Part shown: positions 1 through 6,129 of the stretch, one piece after another
Position numbering within the stretch: position 1 is the first letter of the stretch
Layout: each line of letters starts with the position of its first letter
DNA from: CAYSFW01 sp050329935
GTDB taxonomy: Bacteria; Pseudomonadota; Gammaproteobacteria; UWMA-0217
Direction: 5' to 3'
Assembly: GCA_050329935.1 (NCBI GenBank)
Contig: JBHJOI010000123.1
Coordinates: 1 to 8,083, forward strand
DNA length: 8,083 nucleotides
Notes under the pieces: generated by a model
The model's input: only the letters and a program-made list of their open reading frames with translations
Databases searched by the model: none
What the model was told of the DNA's origin: nothing
Position numbers and translations under genes: made by a program

Positions 1-239
1 TCCTCCGTAGACGGGCACCCAGATGCTTGGGTTTGCATTTCGGTTGAGCTTGCAGATTCTGCGTTGATTCGCCCCGTTTGATTGGGTCTCCATCATGACA
101 AAATCTGCCCCACCCATTACTCATCTACCGAAGCGAAGACAGTTCCAGTCACAACAACGTGGTTTTGGAGGTGGCAGCGGGAACGTACAAGGGTCCAAAA
201 TAGTGGCACAACACTGGTTCTTGTCGAACGGAGGCTCTG
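1..239. other. Leading region without a recognisable gene
   Basis: No gene is recognised here. Frame +1 is open from the window edge to a TGA at 79-81 (26 codons), so the end of an upstream gene is possible, but the peptide is not recognisable. A short inverted repeat, ACCCA (17-21) and TGGGT (28-32) with a 6-nt loop followed by TT, could be a weak hairpin. The stretch is less GC-rich than the genes that follow. The only clear signal is the GGAGG ribosome binding site at about 230-234, which serves the GTG at 240. Confidence 0.3.
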
Positions 240-531
240 GTGAACCGATCAGATGCGATTGATCTGCTTGCCCAAAGCAAGCCCATCCTGGCGGAGCGCT
301 TCGGCGTGACGCATCTTGCCCTGTTCGGCTCCACCGCTCGGGACAGCGCCGGCACCGGGAGTGATGTGGATGTGTTGGTGGCATTTGACGGCCCGGCAAC
401 GTCGGTGCGCTATTTTTGGCGTCCAGTTCTACCTCGAAGACCTGTTGGGCTGCGCGGTTGATCTGGTGACGGAAAAGGCGCTGCGCGCGGAACTGCGTCC
501 CTTTATCGAAAAAAAGGCGATCCATGTCTGA
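240..531 (+). pseudogene. MntA-like MNT-domain nucleotidyltransferase antitoxin, frameshifted
   Basis: This is the antitoxin half of a HEPN/MNT toxin-antitoxin pair. In intact systems MntA AMPylates the HepT ribonuclease and so silences it. The GTG start at 240 has a GGAGG Shine-Dalgarno 5-9 nt upstream. The minimal nucleotidyltransferase signature is present: G30-S31, then S41-D42-V-D44, with the two Asp residues that bind metal. After Phe59 the frame breaks inside the run of five T at 413-417. Removing one T joins the first part to a frame that runs to the TGA at 529-531 and gives a 96-aa protein, the usual MntA length. As sequenced, translation instead reads into an unrelated tail ending at 461. 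The lesion is either a true +1 frameshift or a homopolymer sequencing error. The truncated partner that follows favours real decay. Confidence 0.75.
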
Positions 532-610
532 CGCCGCACCGCGCGAATGGCGGTTCTATCTCGACGACAGGCTCCAGTTCGCCGGGAAGGTGACCGTTTT
601 TACCGAGTGA
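524..610 (+). pseudogene. HepT-like HEPN toxin, truncated N-terminal remnant
   Basis: The ATG at 524 overlaps the end of the MntA frame by 8 nt, the usual MNT-HEPN arrangement. It opens a frame of 28 codons ending at a TGA (608-610). The residues, including REWRFYLDD and FAGKV, match the first helix of DUF86/HepT proteins, which are normally about 110-140 aa. The rest of the domain is missing, including the R-x4-6-H catalytic motif of HEPN ribonucleases, and the sequence after 610 does not resemble the family in any frame I can read. A functional toxin is therefore not expected. The family call rests on a short match plus the neighbouring MNT gene. Confidence 0.6.
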
Positions 611-612
611 TG

Positions 613-690
613 CTGGAGTCGGAAACCTTGCCTACGGTCGTGGCTTATAACTACCCTAGACGACCACGTTAAGGACTCTGGAGTCCGAAA
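613..690 (+). repeat. Short imperfect direct repeat bracketing a 52-bp segment
   Basis: CTGGAGTCGGAAA at 613-625 and CTGGAGTCCGAAA at 678-690 agree at 12 of 13 positions. The first copy begins three bases after the premature stop of the HEPN remnant. The second ends on the first base of the TumA start codon. They could mark a rearrangement boundary, or be two half-operators of the downstream module. Confidence 0.3.
646..686 (+). promoter_or_regulatory. Candidate promoter and palindromic operator of the TumA/TumE module
   Basis: TATAAC at 646-651 is a plausible -10 element, though no good -35 is seen at normal spacing. Downstream, GGACTC (673-678) and GAGTCC (681-686) form a perfect 6+6 palindrome around a 2-bp centre, immediately before the ATG at 690. 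The palindrome contains the GGAG (680-683) that would act as ribosome binding site. Type II antitoxin operons are commonly autorepressed through such palindromes, so this is a candidate operator. That role is inference. Confidence 0.3.
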
Positions 691-920
691 TGCGAAAGCA
701 AACCATCGAATACTCCTCACCACTGGATGCATTGATCGCAGTCGCGAAGCGGCTGAGTTCGCGGGAGGTCCAACACCGCATGAACTCGGAGGACTTCTTC
801 GACCGCTATAGCCGAGGGCAGTTGTCCGACGATATCGATTTCGTGGAGTGGGCGAACGACTATCGTCACTTTCTGGATCTGCGGCGGGAGCTGGATAAGA
901 AGCTGCAACATGCAGCATGA
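690..920 (+). CDS. tumA: TumA-like type II antitoxin
   Basis: This is a 76-aa acidic, apparently intact protein that I recognise as the antitoxin partner of TumE-family toxins. The family pattern is visible: SPLDALIAVAKRLS near residues 9-22, then SEDFFDRYSRGQLSDD, then FVEWANDYRHFLDLRREL near residues 51-68. In an intact system it would bind and neutralise the toxin encoded just downstream. The ATG at 690 is preceded by GGAG with 6-nt spacing. The gene overlaps the next one by 11 nt (ATG 910, TGA 918-920), the coupling expected for an antitoxin-first pair. Its partner seems to be damaged, so this may now be an orphan antitoxin. The family assignment is from remembered sequence resemblance; no DNA-binding fold is obvious by eye. 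Confidence 0.7.
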   Translation: MRKQTIEYSSPLDALIAVAKRLSSREVQHRMNSEDFFDRYSRGQLSDDIDFVEWANDYRHFLDLRRELDKKLQHAA

Positions 921-1122
921 GGCACTGGCGCGATACCTCGACGGTGTGGAGCGGGCGGTTCTCGCTCAGGATGCCGAGCATCGCTGGGTCTTTCGTTACG
1001 ACAGCATCCCGCATTTTCCAGGATTGGCGAGTTTCCCGCATTACAAGCACTTGCCGACGGAGGTTGTCGATTCCGGTCGGCCAGATATTGAGTTCTTCAT
1101 TCGCGAAGCCGCGACGCCTTAG
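910..1122 (+). CDS. tumE: TumE-family toxin with apparent internal deletion
   Basis: The frame is 70 aa long, while TumE/DUF6516-type toxins as I remember them are about 110-120 aa. The N-terminus (MQHEALARYLDGVERAVLA) and the C-terminal block (VFRYDSIPHFPGLASFPHYKHLP) both fit the family. The strand-rich middle section that should lie between them, about 40 residues, is absent. The junction falls near residues 19-20 and stays in frame, so the reading frame is open but the fold is probably lost. The start at 910 overlaps the antitoxin end, and the TAG is at 1120-1122. The helicase gene follows after 18 nt and could share the transcript. A naturally short family variant is the alternative; the exact fit of both ends makes a deletion more likely. 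Confidence 0.6.
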   Translation: MQHEALARYLDGVERAVLAQDAEHRWVFRYDSIPHFPGLASFPHYKHLPTEVVDSGRPDIEFFIREAATP

Positions 1123-1140
1123 CATTCCAACGGGGGAGAG

Positions 1141-3219
1141 ATGGACTTCCGCATCGCCGATACCTTTACCGACAGCCTCGCAAGACTGTCCGGTGACGAG
1201 CAGAAGGTGGTCAAGACCACCGCGTTCGACCTGCAACTGAACCCGGCCTCGCCAGGCATGAACGTTCACCGGCTCGATCAGGCAAAGGACAAGAATTTCT
1301 GGTCCGTGCGCGCGAGCAGTGACTTGCGCCTGATCGTTCACCGCACCGATTCGAGCCTGTTGCTGTGCTACGTCGGGCACCATGACGACGCCTACCGTTG
1401 GGCGGAGCGGCGCAAGCTGGAGACGCATCCGCGAACGGGCGCGGCGCAGTTTGTGGAGATCCGCGAAAGGGTGGAGGAAGTAGCGGTGCCGGCTTATCTC
1501 GCGGCGCCGCCGGTTGCGCCGCGCAAGCCGCTGATTTTTGAACGATATTCAGACGAGGTGTTGCTCGGCTACGGCGTGCCGCCCGAGTGGTTGGCGGACG
1601 CCAGGGCGGCGGACGAGGACACCGTGCTGGACGTGGCGGATCATCTGCCGGCGGAAGCGGCCGAGGCGCTGCTGGAACTTGCCACGGGCGTCACGCCGCC
1701 TTTGCCGCAACCGGCGCCGGCGGGTGCCGATCCGTTCGCGCACCCGGACGCGCAGCGGCGCTTCCGACTGATGGCCGACGTCGAGGCGCTGACGCGCGCG
1801 CTGGATTACCCGTGGGAGAAGTGGACGATCTTTCTCCACCCGTCACAGCGGCAATTGGTGGACCGCGAGTTCGGTGGCCCGGCTCGGATCGGTGGATCGG
1901 CGGGCACCGGCAAGACCATCGTGGCGCTGCACCGGGCCGTATACCTCGCTCGGAGGCATCCAGACGCACGTATACTGCTGACTACCTTCTCCGAAACGCT
2001 TGCGAACGCGCTGCGCACCAAGCTGCGCCGGTTGATCAGTCATGATCCTTCGGTCGGCGAGCGGCTAGAGGTTCATGCGATCGATGCCGTTGGCGAGCGG
2101 CTGTTCGAGCGAAATGTGGGCAAGCCGAACCTTGTCGCCCGCGACGAGATTCGGCATTTCCTCGGCGTAGCTGCGGGCCGTGTCGGCGGGCACAAGTTCG
2201 GTGAGCGCTTTCTGCTCGGAGAGTGGGATGAAGTCGTCGATGCGTGGCAGCTCGACACCTGGGAGGCGTACCGCGACGTCCGTCGCCTGGGGCGCAAGAC
2301 GCGACTGTCCGAGCAGCAACGCCGAATACTTTGGGAAATCTTCGGCGATGTGCGGTCGAGCCTCCGCGCTCGCGGGTTGCGAACGCGCGCCGCACTCTTC
2401 ACCAAGCTGGCGGGCGTGATCGCCGGGCGCGCGAATCCACCGTTTGACTACACCGTCGTCGACGAGGCGCAGGACATCAATGTCCCGCAACTGCGCTTCC
2501 TCGCCGCGCTGGGTGGCAACCGTGCGAACGGCTTGTTCTTCGCCGGGGACCTGGGCCAGAGAATCTTCCAGCAGGCGTTTTCTTGGAAGGCCCTTGGTGT
2601 CGATGTGCGTGGACGTTCCCACACGCTGCGCATCAACTACCGCACGTCGCATCAGATCCGCATGCAGGCGGATCGCCTGTTGGCTTCGGAAATTGTGGAT
2701 GTCGACGGCAATGCCGAGGACCGGAAAGGGACTGTTTCCGTGTTCAACGGTCCGAAACCCCGGGTTGCGTCCTTCGGCTCACCCGCGGAGGAGATCGACG
2801 CGGTGGCGAAATGGCTCGCCGAGCGCATTGATGAGGGCTTGAACCCGCACGAAATCGGCGTATTCGTGCGTTCGGAAAGCGAGGTCGACCGAGCACGAGC
2901 CGCACTGGATGCGATTGGGCTTTCACACAGTGTGCTCGACGAGCATGTCGAGACAGCCCATAACAAAGCATCGATCAGCACCATGCACCTCGCGAAAGGG
3001 CTCGAATTCCGCGCCGTTGTCGTCATGGCCTGCGACGACGAGATCATCCCGCAACAAGCGCGCATCGAGTCCGTCGCCGATGAAGCCGATCTGACCGAAG
3101 TCTACGAGACCGAACGCCACTTGCTTTACGTCGCCTGCACCCGAGCACGTGATCACCTGCTGGTCACGAGCGGTGGAGTAGCGTCGGAGTTCCTGGGCGA
3201 CTTGGTCGAAACGAGCTGA
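1141..3219 (+). CDS. RelE/ParE-like domain fused to UvrD/Rep superfamily 1 helicase
   Basis: The protein has 692 aa and is intact. Residues 1 to about 92 read as a RelE/ParE/YafQ-type fold, with the block FWSVRASSDLRLIVHR (53-68) and then LLCYVGHHDDAYRWAERR. A linker of about 140 residues follows. From about 230 on it is an SF1A DNA helicase: Q-motif region HPSQRQLV (233-240), Walker A GSAGTGKT (252-259, Lys258), Walker B DEAQD (441-445), motif III GDLGQ (469-473), motif IV NYRTS (499-503), motif V TMHLAKGLEF (614-623) and motif VI VACTRARD (664-671). All ATPase motifs look competent, so ATP-driven 3'-5' translocation or unwinding is expected. No separate nuclease domain is visible. GGGAG lies only 2 nt before the ATG; the start is kept because the toxin-fold domain needs these residues. 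Whether the N-terminal domain cleaves RNA or only binds a partner is unknown. The position behind two decayed toxin-antitoxin modules suggests a defence or plasticity region. Confidence 0.85.
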   Translation: MDFRIADTFTDSLARLSGDEQKVVKTTAFDLQLNPASPGMNVHRLDQAKDKNFWSVRASSDLRLIVHRTDSSLLLCYVGHHDDAYRWAERRKLETHPRTGAAQFVEIRERVEEVAVPAYLAAPPVAPRKPLIFERYSDEVLLGYGVPPEWLADARAADEDTVLDVADHLPAEAAEALLELATGVTPPLPQPAPAGADPFAHPDAQRRFRLMADVEALTRALDYPWEKWTIFLHPSQRQLVDREFGGPARIGGSAGTGKTIVALHRAVYLARRHPDARILLTTFSETLANALRTKLRRLISHDPSVGERLEVHAIDAVGERLFERNVGKPNLVARDEIRHFLGVAAGRVGGHKFGERFLLGEWDEVVDAWQLDTWEAYRDVRRLGRKTRLSEQQRRILWEIFGDVRSSLRARGLRTRAALFTKLAGVIAGRANPPFDYTVVDEAQDINVPQLRFLAALGGNRANGLFFAGDLGQRIFQQAFSWKALGVDVRGRSHTLRINYRTSHQIRMQADRLLASEIVDVDGNAEDRKGTVSVFNGPKPRVASFGSPAEEIDAVAKWLAERIDEGLNPHEIGVFVRSESEVDRARAALDAIGLSHSVLDEHVETAHNKASISTMHLAKGLEFRAVVVMACDDEIIPQQARIESVADEADLTEVYETERHLLYVACTRARDHLLVTSGGVASEFLGDLVETS

Positions 3220-3289
3220 CGGACTTCATGGTGAATCTCACCACTGCGTTCTAGCCATAACCGCGGCTGGGTCCGGCGCTGCACAAAGT

Positions 3290-3313
3290 CGAGGAATGCG
3301 TACGAGTTCCTCG
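3290..3313 (+). terminator. Weak candidate terminator after the helicase gene
   Basis: CGAGGAA (3290-3296) and TTCCTCG (3307-3313) form a 7-bp stem with a 10-nt loop, followed by a short TTTGT. It lies about 70 bp after the helicase stop and before the tetR promoter. The U tract is short, so efficiency is uncertain. The rest of 3220-3367 contains no gene that I can support. Confidence 0.3.
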
Positions 3314-3367
3314 TTTGTATAGCAGACCTTGGCGAGTGTTCGTGTCGCCCCGGATTTAAACTCACGC

Positions 3368-3395
3368 TTGACTTGACCGACCGGTCTATTATACT
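3368..3395 (+). promoter_or_regulatory. tetR promoter with overlapping TetR-type operator
   Basis: TTGACT (3368-3373) and TATACT (3390-3395) are separated by 16 bp and make a good sigma70 promoter. Between and over them lies GACTTGACCGACCGGTC (3370-3386). Inside it GACC and GGTC are inverted around a 4-bp centre, and GACCGGTC is itself palindromic. The same 17 bases occur before tusA at 4055-4071. Repressor bound here would block RNA polymerase, so autoregulation is likely. The expected transcription start, 6-8 nt after the -10, falls at or next to the ATG at 3402. Confidence 0.75.
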
Positions 3396-3401
3396 GCCCG
3401 C

Positions 3402-4004
3402 ATGGCGCTAGAAATCGATACCCGTTCCCGCATCCTCTCGACTGCCCGCGAGATGTTTCACAGCCGCAGTTACGCGGATGTGGGCATACAGGAGATCTGC
3501 GAGGGTGCGCGGGTGCAGAAGGGGAGTTTCTACCATTTCTTTCCATCGAAGCGGGATCTAGCGCTGGCGGTGATCGACGATATGGCGGAGGAGTGGGCGC
3601 ATGGGTTTGTCGCCGAGGCCTTCGATCAGAATCTGCCGCCGCTGGAGCGACTGGAGTACATGATCGACGCGGCGTACTACTGGCAGAAGGCGGCGAAGGA
3701 TATAGAAGGGCGCATGCCGGGCTGCCTGTTTGGCAATCTGGCGTTGGAGATGAGCACTCGCGACGATGTGATGCGGGCGAAGCTGAACGCCGTTTTCGAC
3801 AAGGCGCGCAACAAGTTTCGCGCGACGCTCGACGAGGCGGTCGGGATCGGCGCGCTGGCGCCGCTCGACACCGAAGCCACCGCGACCGCGATGCTGGCGT
3901 TTCTGGAGGGGATCATTCTGCTCGCGAAGGCGCGCAACGAGCCTGAGGTGATTCAGGTGTTGGGGCCGGCAATCAAGACGTTGCGGATCGAACTCCGACA
4001 CTGA
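3402..4004 (+). CDS. TetR-family repressor, NemR-like
   Basis: This is a 200-aa protein. Residues 7-53 form the TetR helix-turn-helix, including GIQEICEGARVQKGSFYHFF (28-47) followed by PSKRDL. The C-terminal sensor half contains PGCLFGNLALEM with Cys108, which matches in context Cys106 of E. coli NemR (also Gly-Cys-Leu), and Lys176 in LLAK, which matches NemR Lys175. In NemR that pair forms a reversible bond on oxidation and releases DNA. The operator layout, TGACC-N4-GGTCA, also resembles the NemR box (arms ending ACC and GGT, 4-bp centre). No Shine-Dalgarno is seen, and the promoter places transcription start at or near the ATG, so the message may be leaderless. The next ATG, at residue 18, would destroy the DNA-binding domain. 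It lies directly upstream of tusA-dsrE2 and probably represses both transcripts. The ligand is unknown; reactive sulfur or electrophiles are plausible. Confidence 0.85.
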   Translation: MALEIDTRSRILSTAREMFHSRSYADVGIQEICEGARVQKGSFYHFFPSKRDLALAVIDDMAEEWAHGFVAEAFDQNLPPLERLEYMIDAAYYWQKAAKDIEGRMPGCLFGNLALEMSTRDDVMRAKLNAVFDKARNKFRATLDEAVGIGALAPLDTEATATAMLAFLEGIILLAKARNEPEVIQVLGPAIKTLRIELRH

Positions 4005-4052
4005 GTATTGACGACGAAATCAAGGGGCCTTCGCGGGCCATTTATTGGACCG

Positions 4053-4078
4053 ATGACTTGACCGACCGGTCATATAAC
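4053..4078 (+). promoter_or_regulatory. tusA-dsrE2 promoter with TetR-type operator
   Basis: GACTTGACCGACCGGTC (4055-4071) repeats exactly the sequence before tetR. Here the inverted repeat is one base longer per arm: TGACC (4059-4063) and GGTCA (4068-4072) around GACC. TATAAC (4073-4078) directly abuts it as a -10. ATGACT (4053-4058) is the only -35-like hexamer, with a short 14-bp spacing, so the promoter may be intrinsically weak. Transcription would start near 4085. Confidence 0.7.
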
Positions 4079-4103
4079 TGCGGCTTGGCCGCGATAACCT
4101 GCT

Positions 4104-4108
4104 AGGAG
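4104..4108 (+). promoter_or_regulatory. Ribosome binding site that fixes the tusA start
   Basis: AGGAG lies 8 nt before the ATG at 4117 but only 2 nt before the in-frame GTG at 4111. The ATG is therefore the better start, and it matches the N-terminal length of TusA proteins. Confidence 0.75.
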
Positions 4109-4116
4109 ACGTGAAC

Positions 4117-4344
4117 ATGCTGACTGAACAAACGCTCGACGCACGCGGACTCAACTGCCCGTTGCCGGTGTTGCGCACCAAGAAAAGCCTGAGCGCGCTG
4201 CAATCCGGTGAAACGCTCAAGGTGGTCGCGACCGACCCCGGTGCAATGAAGGATATCGCCTCGTTTTGCAATCAGACCGGTAATACCTTGTTGTCGTCGC
4301 AACAGCACGACGGCGCCTTCGAGTTCATCATTCGCAAAGCCTAG
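4117..4344 (+). CDS. tusA: TusA-family sulfur carrier protein
   Basis: This is a 75-aa cytoplasmic sulfurtransferase-type carrier. The family signature LDARGLNCPLPVLRTKK sits at residues 7-23. Cys14, in the CPxP motif, is the residue that carries the persulfide. The C-terminus (FEFIIRKA) closes the small alpha/beta fold at the normal family length. In sulfur oxidisers TusA accepts sulfane sulfur and passes it to oxidising enzymes such as the sHdr or Dsr systems; elsewhere it feeds tRNA thiolation and cofactor synthesis. The neighbouring dsrE2, 13 nt downstream, and the dedicated repressor point to the dissimilatory or sulfane-sulfur-handling role rather than tRNA modification. The rhodanese gene that often accompanies this pair is not in the window. 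A GTG at 4111 is an alternative start but has worse ribosome binding site spacing. Confidence 0.92.
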   Translation: MLTEQTLDARGLNCPLPVLRTKKSLSALQSGETLKVVATDPGAMKDIASFCNQTGNTLLSSQQHDGAFEFIIRKA

Positions 4345-4357
4345 GGAGACTACCGCC

Positions 4358-4981
4358 ATGAACGTTGCCAAATTGCCACCTGCGGCGGGTCAGTCACTGC
4401 CGGCCGATCTCGCGAGTCTGGAGGCCTGGTTCGATCGCCGCCTGGATGAGAAGTTGGCCGAACGCGAGGCGGCCAAGACTCCTTCGCTCGCGATTATCGC
4501 GACCAAGGGCACGCTGGATATGGCCTATCCGCCGTTCATTCTGGCCTCGACCGCCGCCGCGCTGGGATGGAACGCCTCGATTTTCTTCACCTTTTATGGT
4601 CTGGAGTTGCTCAAGCGCGAACTGGCGATGAAGGTCTCGCCGCTGGGAAACCCGGCGATGCCCATGAAGCTACCCTTCGGCCCGGAATGGTTGCAACGGG
4701 TGAACCTGCCGATTCCGAACCTGTTGGCGGCCAACCTGCCGGGATTCGAAAGTCTTGCCACGACGATGATGAAATCGACGACTCAGGCCAAGGGTGTGCC
4801 CAGCATCGAGGAGCTGCGCGAGATATGCGTCGAATCCGGCGTGCGGCTCGTGGCGTGCCAGATGACGGTTGATTTGTTCAACTATCGTCAGGACGAGTTT
4901 ATTCCCGAGATCGCCGAGTGGATCGGGGCGACCAGCTATCTGGCCGAGGCCCGCAACGCCGATGTGTGCCTGTTCATCTGA
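4358..4981 (+). CDS. dsrE2: DsrE2-like sulfurtransferase (DsrE/DsrF/DsrH family)
   Basis: This 207-aa protein belongs to the DsrE2 branch, the usual partner of TusA. The hallmark ATKGTLDMAYPPFILAS lies at residues 48-64, followed by the hydrophobic stretch ASIFFTFYGLELL; DsrE2 proteins are predicted to associate with the membrane through this part. The family cysteines are Cys157 and Cys167, in EICVES and LVACQMTVDLF; the second is the likely sulfur-binding residue. The first 40 residues are charged and probably helical. GGGAG straddling the end of tusA serves as ribosome binding site, so the two genes are an operon with a 13-nt gap. The expected role is binding or delivering sulfane sulfur in concert with TusA. 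The specific donor and acceptor cannot be read from the sequence. Confidence 0.9.
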   Translation: MNVAKLPPAAGQSLPADLASLEAWFDRRLDEKLAEREAAKTPSLAIIATKGTLDMAYPPFILASTAAALGWNASIFFTFYGLELLKRELAMKVSPLGNPAMPMKLPFGPEWLQRVNLPIPNLLAANLPGFESLATTMMKSTTQAKGVPSIEELREICVESGVRLVACQMTVDLFNYRQDEFIPEIAEWIGATSYLAEARNADVCLFI

Positions 4982-4996
4982 GCGAAATGCTCGGTC

Positions 4997-5030
4997 GCGG
5001 CGGCGGGGTGCTATTCGGCCCCCCCGTCGC
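4997..5030. terminator. GC-rich hairpin between convergent genes
   Basis: GCGGCGGCGGGG (4997-5008) can pair with CCCCCCCGTCGC (5019-5030) with one G-U pair and one mismatch, around a 10-nt loop. It lies between the dsrE2 stop (+) and the stop of the membrane-protein gene (-) and overlaps the last codons of the latter. There is no U tract on either side, so it may act as a roadblock or RNA-stability element rather than a classic terminator. Confidence 0.4.
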
Positions 5031-6129
5031 GCATGCCCCAGCCGAAAAAGAGTATTAGGAACCAGACGAGTCCCATCAGGCCGACCATGCCGCCGCAGCG
5101 ATAGCCCAGCAGCGGTATCAATGCGGCGCTCAGAAACAAAAAGGCACGCGGTCCGCCGTAGCGCGCTAATACGTATTGCCCTTGTTGTTGCGCGCTGAAT
5201 TGTCCGCGCGGGTTGGCCCAGACCGGGGCGAGTTGCCCAGCGGCGCCACTGACCAATGGGAACAGGAAACCTGGCAACAACACGGCCAGGGGTCCGGTCA
5301 AACCGGCCGGTTGCAGCGCCGCGGCGTAAAGGGCGGCGATAAAGCCGAGCAACGCCGCCATCAGGATGGGTGCCTGGCCATGCAACGCCACGATTTCGCG
5401 CCCATGTCGGCTAAGCCATGCGAACCCGAGTCGAAGCAGCGGCCATAGCCATAGTGCAAAACCCAGCCACACGAGTGGCGGCAGGCTGAACGCCTTGCCG
5501 ACCGCGAGCGCAACCGTGCCGGCCAGTGCCCACTTGAAGTCTCGGCGCAGGCGCGGCCCGGCCTCGGGCTCGGCGCGATTGACCACGGTCGGCATCAGGA
5601 CTTGCAGGGTGCCAACGGCGGTCAAACCGACGAAGCCGTACAGATTGATATGAAGATGAAACGCACGTAACTCGGCCTGCCATGACGTAAGCCAAGGCAT
5701 TGCGACCGAAGCGGCGAGGCCTGCCACCAGGCAGCCCATCGCGCCGAGATACCAGATCAAACCCGGGTGCGGCGCACCGAGCGCGCGTCGACTCCGACGC
5801 AACATCCAGCCGAACATGACTGCGGCCCCGATCAGCGCCAGCGTCCCCGCGACGGAAATCAGTCGCCAGTCGAGCACACCAGCCAATACCACGGTTGCCA
5901 GCACGCCGGCCAACAGCATGTATCCGGGTAGGTAGGTGAGTGGCCTCTGCGCGGGGCGGCCGCGCGTCAACACCGGCGTGAAATGCTGCATCGCGGCGGT
6001 GATCAGACTCATGACACCCACCGCGAGCACCAGATGCGCCCAGACCGCCGGCGGCAGCGTGACCGCCTTGGGCATGGCGACGCCTGCCGCCAGCAGCACC
6101 AGCGTGACCGCGAGCAGGACCAGCAGCAT
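5011..6129 (-). CDS. 12-TM membrane protein resembling heme-copper oxidase subunit I / NnrS
   Basis: This is a 372-aa, very hydrophobic protein with about 12 predicted membrane helices, the number found both in heme-copper oxidase subunit I and in NnrS. Candidate heme or metal ligands cluster near helix ends: His32 and His49 bracket helix 2, and His158 and His160 open helix 6 in FHLHINLYGFVGLTAVGTLQ. A full oxidase active site, with His pairs in later helices and the His-Tyr cross-link, is not seen, so it is not a standard oxidase or NO reductase. The start is fixed by the TGATG overlap with the upstream DUF2249 gene, which implies translational coupling. An FNR/Dnr-type box upstream of the operon suggests expression under low oxygen or NO. 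A role in NO or heme-copper stress, or electron transfer to quinol, is inference. The topology is counted by eye. Confidence 0.7.
   Translation of the reverse strand: MLLVLLAVTLVLLAAGVAMPKAVTLPPAVWAHLVLAVGVMSLITAAMQHFTPVLTRGRPAQRPLTYLPGYMLLAGVLATVVLAGVLDWRLISVAGTLALIGAAVMFGWMLRRSRRALGAPHPGLIWYLGAMGCLVAGLAASVAMPWLTSWQAELRAFHLHINLYGFVGLTAVGTLQVLMPTVVNRAEPEAGPRLRRDFKWALAGTVALAVGKAFSLPPLVWLGFALWLWPLLRLGFAWLSRHGREIVALHGQAPILMAALLGFIAALYAAALQPAGLTGPLAVLLPGFLFPLVSGAAGQLAPVWANPRGQFSAQQQGQYVLARYGGPRAFLFLSAALIPLLGYRCGGMVGLMGLVWFLILFFGWGMRDGGAE

Noticed and set aside
75..88. CCC/GGG inverted repeat near the left edge
   Set aside because: A 3-bp stem with an 8-nt loop is too weak to call a structure.
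556..1428. 290-codon open frame on the minus strand
   Set aside because: It runs antisense across tumA, tumE and the helicase start, which show clear family patterns on the + strand; its own protein is Arg/Pro/Ser-rich with no recognisable domain.
2065..2652. 195-codon minus-strand frame inside the helicase gene
   Set aside because: It is a GC-rich third-position shadow of the helicase ATPase domain, with no ribosome binding site and no family match.
3153..3365. Minus-strand 70-aa frame in the gap after the helicase, considered as a mobile-element remnant
   Set aside because: No transposase or integrase motif could be recognised and no terminal inverted repeats are seen.
4024..4046. Possible terminator between tetR and tusA (GGCC/GGCC followed by ATTTATT)
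   Set aside because: The stem is only 4 bp; it could not be separated from chance in GC-rich DNA.
4111..4116. GTG start for tusA
   Set aside because: Only 2 nt from AGGAG; the ATG at 4117 has normal spacing.
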